A DNA stretch of 64,000 nucleotides, taken from contig RCAB01000152.1 of assembly GCA_003640385.1 (NCBI GenBank), positions 62,001 to 126,000 of the forward strand, in the 5' to 3' direction. The notes beneath the pieces are model-generated. The model was not told where the DNA came from. It ran no database searches and saw only the letters and a list, made by a program, of their open reading frames with translations. The DNA comes from Setaria digitata. Taxonomy: Eukaryota; Nematoda; Chromadorea; Rhabditida; Setariidae. Below are positions 11,434-24,060 of the stretch, one piece after another. A program made the position numbers and the translations under genes. Each line of letters starts with the position of its first letter. The first letter of the stretch is position 1.

Positions 11434-14400
11434 ATGCATAAGTAAGCATATCATTACATTTCTTCATATTGTATTTTTTGCGTTTTATGAAGTTGGTCGT
11501 TCGTTATGATGTATAAAGAGAAAAAAGACGAAAGTTGATTGCGTGATCTGCTTATTAGCTCTGTACCGATTTTAATATTTAATATTAATAAGTCCAACCT
11601 AAAAACAAGTTTGCTTTCAGTTTTTTTTTTTTTGAAAATTATGAGCCACTATCAAATTGAACTACTTTAGAATCATTGTTCCTTAAGGTTTTTTATGTAG
11701 TGGAATGGATTATGAATGAATGGTATTCTGGTCTTTACTTTGTAGATGGTAGTATAAATTCCCAAAAAAAAAAAAACATTTCTAGATAGGCAAACACGAG
11801 TGCCTTATTATTCATCCAGAAATCAAGCAGGAAGAAAAGAGGTGATGGAGTTAAAGTCGGCAAGTAAAAGGTCTAATCAAATGAAGAAGAACGAAGGGAA
11901 TATCAAAAGGCAGAGCAAAAGTTATCCAGTGGGTACATTGCTAACCGGTGAATTAATTAATTTCGCTATTGATATGTGGCAAACAACACCTAATGTTATA
12001 AACAATAATATCCCTGTTTTAACGCTTCATTAGTAGCACCATACTGCACAGCTATTTTCTATTTTCTGCTATGTTTTCAGCAAAAGTTATTCAGTAGATA
12101 CTAATTGTTAACTTATCTAATTTAAACAGCTCGTAATCCTTTCCGTATCTCTCCCTCCTACTCCGTTCCTTTCTTCAGTCTAGTGTTATTCCAGGAATTA
12201 TAAAACATAATGGATGAGATTAACCGGAGAAACATTTGCATTTCACTTGAGGTTAATATTTTGGACACATTTCGTATCATTTTTTTTCCGGAGACGAAAA
12301 TTGATTTCAGATGCTATCACACAGCATTCGGAAAATTCGGTCAGTGACTGTGAAAAAGTGGAGCGCGTAGTAAGTAATATTTGGTATTTAGTTATCTCCA
12401 AATTTTCATCATTTGCTAAAGGTCTTCATATGAATTTTGATCTCAAAGGCACTTTACATCGTATTATAACTCCGTAACCGCAAGCCATTTTAATTGAATG
12501 AGCAATCAAATATTAAGTTGTGGTTAGCTTCTGAATTGGCGGAGAAATCCAACAGGATGATCCATTTCAAAAACATGAACAACTGAGTTTTACTTTAAGG
12601 AATAAGCAAAATAAATTTTGAAAAGATTAATTTTATTCGGTTAGTGTTATGGTTTGCTATTCCTGTTCATCATTTAATGTTTATAAGTATGAAACTAAAA
12701 TATTTGAAACTTTCCGAATGCTTATTTTCTTCTTTTTTTTTTTTTATTATTTAGCAATTTTTAAATTCAGATGCTTAAGGTCCTTATAACTGCTTGATGT
12801 TACATGAGTTACCCGGTGGAAAAAGAAGTGGGGAATCACATTAAACTGATAAAAAATTGAAAAATTAGAAGTAATCAACAATTTCCATTACTCACTTTAA
12901 ACGAATTTGGCATACAGTTTTGTACTTCAGAACTGTGAACTTGATCAAATGCAGATTTTTTTTTAGTCACGAAATTCGAACTTTAAAAAGGCCGATGAAT
13001 CAAAGTTTGTTTGGTGTAAAACATCTGGTAAATATACAAACTTTATATTTGATACCTACTTGCTGTTCCACAATATTCTCAAATGGCTTCGATTTTAATT
13101 GTCAAATTATTTCATCAATTAAAACTGCTTCGACAGGTTGAGATCGATAATGAATATGGATGTTAATTAACTACCACTTTGAAAAGCACGATAATGATTT
13201 ATTGATTTAAATATTTCGTTCAATCCTTGAAATGCCGCCATAATCCACTAACTTAAATACTTGATTAAACTCTTAAAATAACTCTTAAAATAATTTGTTC
13301 TTTGAATTTAGAATATGATGGATAACTAAAAAAAGGTCGGGGGCATTATATCTTTTCAAAGCAAATAGTGAAGTTTTCTTATGAATGAGGAAAGTTAATT
13401 GAATTTTACAGAAAAAAATTCTTGCTCTTTTGTTTAAAAGTCACTACGCTGTGCAAATCTGTTAAGCATTTGCAGCTGAATCTCGAGATGATGAAGTGAC
13501 ATGTGAAGTTTCACGTGCTGCTGATGCTACTGACACGCAGGTTTGATTCAGAGTGAGAATTGATATAGGATGATCTTACTATTGCAAATAATATAATTTG
13601 TTTTAGGAAACCCTTTCTCTTTTGTCATCGAAGCTCAGTCCTTCAACAATCTCTGACCCAATTTCCGGGTACTTTTAAGATTAACTTTTAAACTGATTTT
13701 AAACACTCGATGCCTAACATGATCTTCTAGTATTGCATAACGGTTAGAGTAAAGACAGGAGGACTTGATTCATACCTGTCAAGGAGGTGTTCATCTTTGC
13801 TTTATGATCTTACGACTAGTTTCAAAATCGAAATACCTGAAGTCACTGCACAAAAATCTTATTGTGATGACATAACTTCAACTTTTTTTTTTATACGACA
13901 GACAAAAAACTAGGGAACGGGATCTTCAAAAGGCCTGAATATAATGGCATATTTTTTCAGGAAAACAACATTAGATGAAATCAGCGAAATGGTTGAGGAG
14001 ATTTCATCTAAGATACAAACTCCAACACTTACCAGTGAGCGTCTGGATAGAATTAGGAAATACTTCGCAGAATCGAGATTACTCACACAATACGAATCAG
14101 TTCTATCGTCTTCCATTCTAATCATTTGATTCGAACTTTCCACAAACTATATCTTTCAACTTAAAATTTCTATCTTTAATTTAATACAATTAAAAGGAAT
14201 TTAATTCTAAGAAGGCTTTTGAATGGATAAGTAAGAATGTCAAGTCGATCTACAAGGATCCTGTAAAGTCATGCGGGAGACTGCGCGTCGCTGTTGGTAA
14301 TCGAAGTATTCCAGTTGATATCGCAGTTAAGGTTCTTTTCTTTTTCATTCTTTGTTTTGTAACCCACTCAACACTCTGTCTTATTTTATGAAACTAATAA

Positions 14401-14888
14401 AATTAGTAATTCTGATTTACTGGAAAATGCTTAGAAATGCATTTTACTTTTTATGAAATTGCTTACTTTTTACGGCAAATTTAAGAATCTGTGTCTAACA
14501 ATTAGATCATCTATAATAAATTCCATAAATTTATAAAAAAGAAAACACTGAGGCAAGCAATTTAATTAACGAATATATATAATAATAATTTTTGGAACAA
14601 TATAAAAAGTTTTTACGGCCAGAGAATTCTAGGAGAGTTCCATTTCAGAGCCTTCGGATGTTTGTCCAGAATCATACAATCCTTGAAGTAGATATGATGA
14701 AACATTGCTTTTTCGAAGGACGAAGCGAAATAACAATGAATGAATTGTCGGAAATGCTAAAACGCTTAATGAAGATGAAAATTAAGCACATCTTGTTTAA
14801 CAATTCTGATTTGAGTTCTGCAGTGTTAGTTCGAAATTCATCGGACGTATCTGAAGTTCGAAATCATTATTTCCAGCAGAAACATTAG
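11434..14888 (+). CDS. Unrecognised protein, about 304 residues, nine-exon model
   Basis: I do not recognise this family. The phase-consistent model is 11434-11441, 11790-11932, 12311-12369, 13137-13161, 13476-13540, 13607-13668, 13961-14099, 14197-14331, 14610-14888 with stop TAG. It has a basic N-terminal region (SASKRSNQMKKNEGNIKRQ), an acidic serine-rich middle (SESRDDEVTCE), then a folded-looking C-terminal half rich in alternating charged and hydrophobic residues (LDEISEMVEEISSKIQ, KAFEWISKNVKSIY, EMLKRLMKMKIKHILF). No signal peptide or membrane segment is visible. The 8-base first exon and the 25-base exon 4 are the weakest parts; the acceptor before 14610 is A-rich. It begins about 240 bases after the RNase H-like gene on the same strand, so a two-gene operon is possible. 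Confidence 0.5.
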
Positions 14889-15608
14889 TCAAGATGAAGA
14901 TCGAATATATTTTGCTCAATGACTGGTGCTCTCTTTATTGATGTTATTATAGAAATGCAATAAAAATCCAAAGAAACCGAAATTACTTGTAAATTGCACT
15001 AGTAAAATGAATAAGTTTGATATTATGACTATTCTCTGAACTTCTCCTTTGCGTCAGTGGTACAATCAGTAATCATTCTTTAGTAGTTGGGAATGCATGG
15101 ATTTTAGATTTAAAATAACATGTTAGTATATCAGTTGAACTTCAATTCAAGTAAGAGATGAAAGTTCACAAGTTTAGAAATCAACTTCAAGCTTGTTTGC
15201 CTTGTATTCTGTGCGGACCAATAAAGTCATCCAGAAACATTAATCTTTGGTAATAATCAATATTTATTTTTTTTTTTTACTTAATTATTCATTTTCATGT
15301 AATACACTTTTGCACTAATTATTGGATCATTTTTTATGAAACAATTGATTATGGTGAATAGACTTGTCTGACAAACCAGTAGGTTACAACTACGTTTAGG
15401 TCAAGTATATACAAATTTCAGATAATGAAATTTTGTATGTAGGAATAAATGATTTGACATTTGCAGTGCAGAGAGAATGTCCTGCTTATTAGCAGTTATT
15501 TACTGATCATCCGGCAGTGTTTCCTCGGTTTTTTTGCCTGCAATGATCTAACAATTCTTAGAAGAACTTAATTTACGAAATTTAATTGAATATGCTTTGA
15601 AATTTCAT
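14889..15608. other. Convergent intergenic region
   Basis: Non-coding, AT-rich sequence between the tail-to-tail plus-strand unknown gene and the minus-strand lysine-rich gene. It should hold both 3' UTRs. A poly-T run sits near 15270-15279. I see no further gene or RNA. Confidence 0.6.
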
Positions 15609-17085
15609 TTAAAAATGATGCCGATCTGAAGAAAAATAAGTCGTACTTTTCTTCTTTTTCTTCTTTTTCTTCTTTTCACCTCCTACCTCATTTTCTCCTA
15701 AATTCAGCATTATTTGTTTTCTTAATTAATGAAATTCACAAATTTCGATAGCATTTTCAAGAAACAAAATTTACAGCCTTATATTACCTTCTTTCTTACT
15801 TCGCTTGGAACCTTTCTTTCTTTTGCTACTCTTTTTATTCTTTGACTTTTTCTTCTTTTTCTGCTTCACATTCCCACTGCAATTATCCAATGCAATGAGT
15901 GATTATATCTGAATGATTATGGCTTGAGTAAAAATTAAGCAGATCTTGAAAAAATATTTTTGCTTTGAATGTAACTTACGTAACACCTCCTTCCTCCGGT
16001 TTACCTTCTACAGCAGTCGCTCCGGAAGGCAAAGGAGACGGCTGACCACTGTCCTTGTTCAGAAAGATGGGTGGATCGAGAGCGGTGCCTGTTTGTGCAT
16101 CACCGTCAGGAACTGTTGCTGTTTTCTCTTCATCATCCCGTGGTCGTGACGATGTTTGACTTCCAACAGCACCGGCTGGTAAGGCTTCAGCTGGCGTTTC
16201 TTGCTGAATTTCAAATACTTTGAATACTTTGAAATTCAGCAATAAAGTGTTTTGGCATTTCAGAATCATACCTTAATTCTGAGTCTACTTCTTCTGCCTA
16301 CTGAAGCAAGTATTTTCTTTTTTTGGTTTTAAAGACTAATAGGTAGAAGGACATTCCTAGATAGTGTCAGGCTATCGGTTGCTGTTCGTAATTGACAACC
16401 TTCTAGTCCTTTTATCTTTTTATTCGAACAACATTTGAAAGAAATATTTACAAATTCCCTGTTCTACTGTTACTTCTCACCCGAAAAAACTGTTTACAAT
16501 TAAAGGAATGAAATAATTACAGAAATTAAACAACACTAAAATGTTCTTGATGCAGTTAGTTTATTTGACAATTTCTCTTTGATTAGATTTTGTATTAAAC
16601 TGACATTTTGTTCTGAATGAAATGTAGGGACATTTGGTTCGATAGCAGTTACCATTTGTATCTACAACAAACTGATAAGTAACCATTTTAGGAATCATTT
16701 ATTTCCTATTTTTTTTTTTTTTTTTCAATTTTGTGCATTTAATTATGATTGAAAGCGGACGAAATTAGGAATGAACAGAAAACAAATTGTTAGATATAAA
16801 ATGTTGCCAGACAACAATTCTTTGCAATACCTTTCTTTCTTTTATTGCTTCAGAAGGTGTAACTTCTTTCACTCCATCGTGTTTTGAAATAGACCAATTC
16901 TTGACAACTTCTCTGCAGGCCGGCTATAAATGAGTTTCTGTAACATGCATTACTATTATCCGGAAACAATGCAATATCCGTTAATGAATCTGAAGCACAT
17001 AACGATTCCAGCCTGGTACCTTGGTAGAATAGAAATAAAAAGCAGTGATGGCCGCTACTGCCACAAAGAATGTTACAAGTGCCAT
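15609..17085 (-). CDS. Small membrane-anchored protein with Lys-rich C-terminal tail
   Basis: Family not recognised. Exons: 17085-17020 (approximate end), 16912-16831, 16203-15980, 15876-15788, 15697-15609 with stop TAA, about 185 residues. The first exon encodes MALVTFFVAVAAITAFYFYS followed by TK, a single N-terminal hydrophobic segment that can serve as signal anchor. The middle is polar and rich in Glu, Pro, Gly and Ala (ETPAEALPAGAVG, SGQPSPLPSGATAVEG). The end is two Lys clusters (VKQKKKKSKNKKSSKRKKGS, and nine Lys in a row near the C-terminus). The last four exons join in phase. The junction from exon 1 to exon 2 does not fit with a standard donor, so either a weak GTTATG donor at about 17005 or a missed exon is needed. 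Topology suggests a short lumenal end and a basic cytosolic tail, like ER ribosome-receptor or junctin-type proteins, but this is inference. Confidence 0.55.
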
Positions 17086-18449
17086 CACTTCCTCTCAACC
17101 GTCTTACTAGAGATGTATAAATCAAAAACACTGAAGACATCGGTATTTATGTTTCATTTTATTGCAGATTTTTCTTTTCTTTTTTGTGAATCATTTTTTA
17201 CTAACTTGTTACAATAACAGAGCATTTGATAAATTTAATAATTTGTTGCTGCAACTAAGATGAGATCTCGAGATCGAGAAATGAATATTGCTACTAGGTT
17301 ATCATGTCCAGTAAAGGATTTCAGAGTTTTGTAAACAAACATTAAGTTTGACAGGACAATGCTTTCTGAAAGTTTGCCTTCTCTCTTCACTCTGATTATG
17401 CAGTAATGTTAAGCATGGGTAAATTTTCAGTTCAAATTGTATTTGAAGAAAAATTAGCCACAAGCAGCAGAATTTATCACACAGCACAATTTGACTATTT
17501 GAGAGAAAAAAAATCTATGGAAAAGAAATTCAGAGTTTATATATGTTCAAATTGGGATAGCACTTGATAAGACAGGGAAAGGATAAAATGACGAAAGTGA
17601 AAGTTTTCCGTTGCTAGTTTCCTTTCAGATCTTTCGGAATTTTAGAGAAATCTTAAAATGGCGTAATTATATAGATTTCAATTAATTTTATAGCTGTTAC
17701 TTATCCTTGAGTGGATTTCTAATAATTTCCTATTTTGTTTAAAATTGGATTGAGATTTTTGAAATAGTTGAAGTGGCAGAATTCCGTAATTATCACAGAG
17801 AAATTTGCGAATAATTATGAAGAAAACTTTCCGAAGAAAACTGTATAACTTAATTTAATGAATTTAAGTTTTTGAAAAATCTAATTCTAACCTACAACAA
17901 ACAATGCTAAAGAAGAATGAGGAAGAAAGACTGCGTTTTTTTTAACTTACAAAATAGCTACGTTGAAAATAAGATGAGACGAAGTACTGTTATCGATCGC
18001 TATTTCATCGACTATACTAATACCATCTGATCAATCAGTTCATACTGTAGTATGAATGCGTGGAATACAATAACGAGCTAAATGTACAGTAAATTGACAT
18101 ACCAGTTGAATATGGTTTCCTTCTACCAATACTGCGAAGGTCAACATTTGCAATTCAAACAATATTACTTGTTCTCTATTTAGAAAGATTTTTCTTATCT
18201 GATGAACTTTTAATTACGTACTGATCGGCATCTGATTAGCGAATGCACTCCTAATTACAGTAGCACAGTGCATGACTTCCGTCAGCATAATAAAATTACA
18301 AATTACCGTATAAAACAGCTTTCATAAAAAATCTGCATCATGTGTTCTCTAGAATTTTCCGATATCATTACATACTTTTACACAATCTATTAAAAAGAAC
18401 AGAGTACAAATCTATCATATGCAGTCATTATTCGTTATCACATAAATAA
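17086..18449. other. Intergenic region between two minus-strand genes
   Basis: AT-rich non-coding sequence downstream of the Otx gene and upstream of the lysine-rich gene. It should contain the Otx 3' UTR and the promoter or trans-splice site of the smaller gene; a CTCTAG acceptor lies about 25 bases upstream of that gene's ATG. No other gene seen. Confidence 0.55.
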
Positions 18450-20806
18450 TCACTGGCTCATGAATTTCCATGGATCAGCAGCTGCTGCGTATGTTGCAGC
18501 ACTGGTTGGATATTGAAAATATTCCATCGGTGTTGGGACGGCAGCTTGATAACCTCCGTAGCCTACAACTACTGACTCTGACGTGTAATCTAGTTTCACT
18601 TATTTCTTCTTTAATATTTAGGATGAAAATGGATAGCGTTATTTAAGAGTTTTCTGCTGATGTACACAACCTTTTTCTACTCACCAGTAGCTGCTGCTTC
18701 CGTTTTTAATACCATTGTTAGTTCACTATAATTGGACTATTTTTATTACTCACTCCATCATTATTATGTGTCCTACATTTTAAAAGTAAAGTGAGATTTG
18801 CTGAAACTCAATTACCATATCCCTGTGGGAAAGCTGCTTGAGAAGTATATGCTGTTGACGGCGATATAGTACCAAAATAAGGTGGTGGTAGAACGGGTAA
18901 TTTAGATGAATCAATCTCTAACGGCGAAGTCCTCTGTTCCGATGCAACCGTTTCAGTTCTTTCCGTTTTTATCTGAAATTTTCTTTACAGTAGCTTTCTC
19001 CATTGTTAAGAAGCACTCAATTTTTGATGGTTAAAAGTATGAACAAATTCATTCACCTCAACACTGCAGGTGTTTGCATTTCGGACATCTGTGGAAGTGG
19101 ATTTGCTCGAGGAACTACCATCATTGCTGCATGCTGGAACAACATGCAAGGCAACTTCATGCTTTGTTGCTTTCTTCTGCTGTCGAGCTTTGGCACGTCG
19201 ATTCTTAAACCATACCTGGAGCTTCAGATAGAATTCACATGAAATTCGTTAATTAAACAAAAGAATTATTCGATCAAGGCGTTAAATCAATTAATAAAGA
19301 TAACCAGAGGTAAAACCAAGTAGAAACAGAAAAAATTTTGGAATCAAATAAATTTGGGTGTGAAAAAAAAAGATTTGAAAATTGAGTTTCAAATTTGACT
19401 TCACTTTTAACTCACTTGGACGCGTGACTCCGGCAATTGAATTTTTAATGAGATTTCTTCACGAATGAATATGTCCGGGTAGCGAGTTTTTGAAAAATAA
19501 TTCTCCAAAACTTCCAATTGTATTCGTGAAAATGTTGTTCGTTCACGACGTTGTTTTCTAAAATTTACATCAAAACAACAAATCAGGATAATCATAAATC
19601 AAGTTTAGTCTTTTATCAGTAATTAACAGCTTTGCTGTGCGAAGTAGAACTATTTAGAAAATTTCTTTTTCTGCAATAATAAAAACGATGAACGGGTTAC
19701 AAGAATTTTGGTAGATAATAAGAATTGGATTTATTATTTATCTTTTTTTGAGTTGTTTTATTAACTATGGCTTTGCTTTATGTTATTTATTTCCAACGCT
19801 CATTTTTATCCTTTTTTCTTTTACACAAATGAAGGGGAAAATTATGTGGAAAACTGTCAATTTTTAGAAGGAGCATTCTAATTCCTGATTGAGAACGGAG
19901 GTTTTTAAGAAATAAATTGATTCAAGTATCAAGTTTTGATAGGAAATTACAGCTCAATGAGAACATCCGTAATTGATAAATTAAGATCAGATAAATGGAA
20001 ATATTTCGATATAATTGGTATTTCAGAATAATATGTGGCATCTAAAAGCATATTATCGTCAGTGATATATTTCGCTTCCTATGAACTACAGGGATTTGAA
20101 AAACCGTGAAGGAAATTAATATGAGAAAACTGGTTTCATCAGTCTCAATATTTATTATGTGTGGCAATCTTCGTTTTACAACAACAGTTATACGATATCA
20201 ATACCGTAACCAACAAATTTTTCTATAAATTGAAATAGTTTTACTGGGGAGTTTTAAGTAGAAAACAGTGATATTTTGTCGTTCGTTTAATCAAACAGAT
20301 CAAAATTTATTAATTTTACCATAAATGAATAAAACTAAATGGTGGACTATGAATCCTTTTTACAGAGTTGATTCAACCTTATTAATCATCATTTATGTAG
20401 ATATTATGCACTAATTAGAATAATTTAACCAGTACCAATCAATTCCAATTAAGAAGAGGTGCTACATCATGTTTTAAGTGATTAGTTAATGTCAACGATA
20501 TCGTTATTAATGAATATTTTAGAAAAAGAGAGAAAAAACGAGCACTAACCTTGCCGCTTGACTAGCATTCCAGGCTGTTATCCCAGCTGTCTGGCAGTCT
20601 GCCAATGAATTTCCAATGTAGCTCATTCCTCCAGGTAAAAAATTATGAGCAGGAGTTGCGGTAAAACCCAGTGCAGCACTTGACATATGTGGTGCAGCTG
20701 CGTAAGCACCATTCTTGAAGTATGCTGCTGCAGCCATATTTGCAGCAGAACTCATATTTGCGGCTGCAGCAGCGCTGGCAACACTCACTGTTGGAATGTA
20801 TGACAT
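18450..20806 (-). CDS. Otx/orthodenticle-family homeobox transcription factor
   Basis: Nuclear paired-like K50 homeodomain factor; Otx proteins (nematode relatives TTX-1, CEH-36, CEH-37) specify head sensory neurons and bind TAATCC. Five exons, all in phase: 20806-20550, 19557-19416, 19215-19057, 18972-18816, 18589-18450, 284 residues. The N-terminus is Ala/Met-rich. The homeodomain (about residues 88-147) starts [20 protein letters not shown], includes KTRYPDIF and LPESRVQ, and ends [15 protein letters not shown] with Lys at position 50. An intron splits it between Q and V of RVQVWF, a position also common in paired-like genes. The C-terminus is Tyr/Ala-rich ([20 protein letters not shown]), its WKF resembling the WKFQVL end of bilaterian Otx proteins. 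An acceptor lies three bases upstream of the ATG, suggesting trans-splicing or an upstream 5' exon. Confidence 0.93.
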
Positions 20807-20809
20807 TTC

Positions 20810-20830
20810 CTAGAATTGAAGAAAACATCA
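20810..20830 (-). promoter_or_regulatory. Probable trans-splice (or 5' UTR) acceptor of the Otx gene
   Basis: On the minus strand a T-rich stretch ending in TTCTAG is followed by GAA and then the Otx ATG. A consensus acceptor three bases before a start codon is typical of nematode spliced-leader addition, though joining to a distant 5' UTR exon within the upstream 16 kb is equally compatible. Confidence 0.55.
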
Positions 20831-23118
20831 AAAGTGCCGAAGAATTTTAACTGTAACGAAAACGTCATGCGATGATTGGATTCAGATACTGTTTTGAAAT
20901 CATGACAGTAAGCGGCAATCCAAAACTTAATGTTACTGTACAAGTAGTTTGACTTTCTTCCACAAAATCGAAATCTCATTGCATTTACAGTGATCGTAAT
21001 TAATGTTCCTTCCTCTACATGTACAATTTATGGTCAGCTGCTTTTTGCATTACCTAAAACTTTTCTAATTTATTTGAAAGAAAAATCATGATGTTTCAGT
21101 GAGAAAAGACGGAATTTTCATCATCAGAAAAATGAATGCATCATCTACTACGCCAACAAAACAAAAGCATAAATACTTCCGATGTAGACCACAATGGATC
21201 ATTTTAAAATAATTGATAATTCTTCCAAGCTGTTTATTTTTTATTGACATATTGTCTCGGAAATTTTATAGTCTTCAGTGGCTGAAAAATACAAATCACT
21301 TAAATGCTTTTTTCTTTTTGAACTGTAATTGCCTGAAATTGCCAATGTAATTAAGAACGTGGATGGTTTGAGGAACTTTTTAGAAAATTTATTTATAGTA
21401 CTTATAAATTACACTAACATTTATTGCTTATAATTGCTATAGAATCATAACATTTATCACTACTAATAAGACAAATATCTCGGGATTAATATTAACCGAC
21501 TGCATATTTCCAAACACTTAAATCCAACGATAAAAAATGTTGCAATTAATACTGAGCATAGTAGCACATGACGAGAACAGCATCACTCTATGATTTTGCC
21601 GTAATAAAGTTTCTTTAGAAGACATTACTAATACACTTAGATTTAGATTTTACATCTTAGTGTTCAAGACCTGACAATGATGCACGTTGATGAAGCTTAT
21701 CAAATTCCAGCCTATCTGTTAGAAATTACGGAAAGCAGATACTCTTGTAGTTATATATGAATATTAAATTGCATTTAAACCATTTTCTCACCTGCACAGA
21801 TTAAGAGAATTATCGGTGATTATTAAAGCAATACGTTACTTCCACTGTCCTTTCGATTTGAAATAACCCGCTGTTGATTCAATAAAGACATTTATTTTTA
21901 AAAACAAAAAATAAATATAATAAACTTGATAGACTTAAAAGCTGAAAATAAAAAAGAAGTTATTTATATGAGAATAATTTTGTCTTCTTTTCGAAGTAAT
22001 TTTTGAGACAAAAGAAATGAAACAAAACGCATCAATTATGCATATATTCTTTCACAGAAATATTCTTTAATCACATCATTTTAATGAAGTAAATAAATGG
22101 GATTAAAACTATTTGCTAAGTGAAGGATGAATTTTTATGATAATTTGTTACGAAGTGTGTGATAAAAAATGGTTCTTAAGGGAATTATGGAATAAAGCTC
22201 ATTGTAAAATTGGAATCAGCCGACTAAGTTAAATGAACTTCCTCTTGCTAATCTGTATTATCTCAAATCAAAACATTCTTGTGAGCTGAGCCGAAAACCC
22301 AACTTCACCCATTCAAAGAAGACTTGGTTTCCTTTTTTCTTTTTTTTTTTGTTGCTGCCGTTATTATTGTTATTGTTGGGCTGTTTGCATATGTATAAGT
22401 GAATGAATTAGTAAATACAAGCAGTCTAAAAGAAGCTTAAATAGGCTTATTTCAAATAAATACCATTGATAGTGGGTGGACAGTAGAGATGCTACTAGCA
22501 AATGAGGGTAAAGAGTTAATTTCAGTAAATATACAAAAAAAATTTACAAGTTCCTTAATTGGATTAAATAATTTTAGCGTGGCAAATATAGTATGACAAT
22601 GATGATAGCAACATCAGTGAGTCCATTCGGGCTTTTCTATTCCCGAATCAATCCGCTCATACTTGAAAGTTAATACCTGTGTGTGCTCTGGTAATCAGGA
22701 TCATCTACCTATTTACTCGTCCAACTAACCCGCTGATGCTTTTAAGCTGTCTATTTAACCGGGCTCATCCGCCACACCAATGATACACCTCCTTGCACTA
22801 TCGCCTTCTTTCTCTTCATCCGCTTTCAATTAATTTCTCAATACCTACTTGTAGTAAATGCCAACACATTTCAATTGCAAGAAACAACTTAAAATGAAAA
22901 AGTACTGAAAACGGTTTCTCTAGCAGGGAACCGGGAAGAAAACGACCACAGCACAGGTTACGGTAACTCTCTGCAAACAGAACCGATGCTCAGCGACTAT
23001 TTTCCAAATGTCATACATCCATCTCTTCACCACTGCTGTCCTCCAATAATAAATGATTTCAATTTTCAATGCAATGTCATCATGTCGCCCACGCACATAC
23101 ACTTACATGCATTAACAT

Positions 23119-23180
23119 ACACTCACATACACACACATACACACAACTCATCCCAACAATTGTGTGTGTATGTGTGTGTC
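23119..23180. repeat. CA-rich and TG-rich tracts in inverted orientation
   Basis: A CACATACACACACATACACA-type tract (about 23119-23146) is followed after about a dozen bases by TGTGTGTGTATGTGTGTGT (to 23180). The two are near reverse complements, slipped by two bases, and could fold into a hairpin of about 16-20 pairs. Confidence 0.75.
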
Positions 23181-23987
23181 GATGCGATGCACCATATTTA
23201 CTCACCCATCCCACGTACAACGACCAATAGGATTCGAGCATGCATGTTCTCTCTGCAATCCGTCACAATTCTGTACCATATACTTAAATTGTGTCTGTCT
23301 GTCTGCTGAATTTGTGGCTGGAAATGAATTGCTGAAATGTCACCAACAATTTGTACAAAATTTGAAATGAATGCAAATATATTTTGCGAGAAGTGTCAAC
23401 GGAAAGGTTTATTGGAAAAAATTGAATTTTATGGAATTTCGAATTTGCAAAAGCAGGAATTTGCTATGAATTTTAGTAATTTTTATAATGAAATATGTTA
23501 GAAAAAGTAGAATTATTGATAAATGTCCGGCGGCCCTAAAAGCTATTTATGAGAATCGATAATTTGAGGATGATCTTCTTTTAGAACACTTCTATCGTAC
23601 ACGCCTTATGCTTAAGAATTTCATGTCTACTGAAATCATCTGAACCTGCTGTATATCAGGCTCTTTTCCCCAAGTTCCTAATTCTGCATTTTTAGTAGGC
23701 CAATTCTCTTCTAGAACCAGACAATTACTGATACTATAGGATAGTAAAGATTTATAGAGAATGGTATGGTACGTATTTGTCGTTATGTCTTCAAATAAAC
23801 TTGGTACTGTTCATCGGGGCATCAGAAGTTATTATTGTATATAAGTCGGCAGATTTATTTCCTGTCTTATGATTAACACTCAGTCGAGAAACCGGAAGAT
23901 GAATCTAAAGTGCGGCAAAGGTAAGTGGAGAATAGAAAAAGCAAGGAAGAAGAATGAAGTGGATTTAGTATTAACAAGTAACGAACA

Positions 23988-24060
23988 TATATATGTACAC
24001 ATACATACACAACAGGCACAAGCATACATACACATGCATACTTATATGTACATAAAATAC
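23988..24060. repeat. ACATAC/ATGTAC-rich low-complexity stretch
   Basis: Imperfect repeats of ACATAC, ACACA and ATATATGTAC units on the plus strand. Open frames here are simple translations of the repeat and are not taken as genes. Confidence 0.6.

Noticed and set aside
18655..18700. A possible extra microexon with a GTGAGT donor between the last two Otx exons
   Set aside because: The flanking exons already join in phase, and no good acceptor precedes it; at most an alternative exon.
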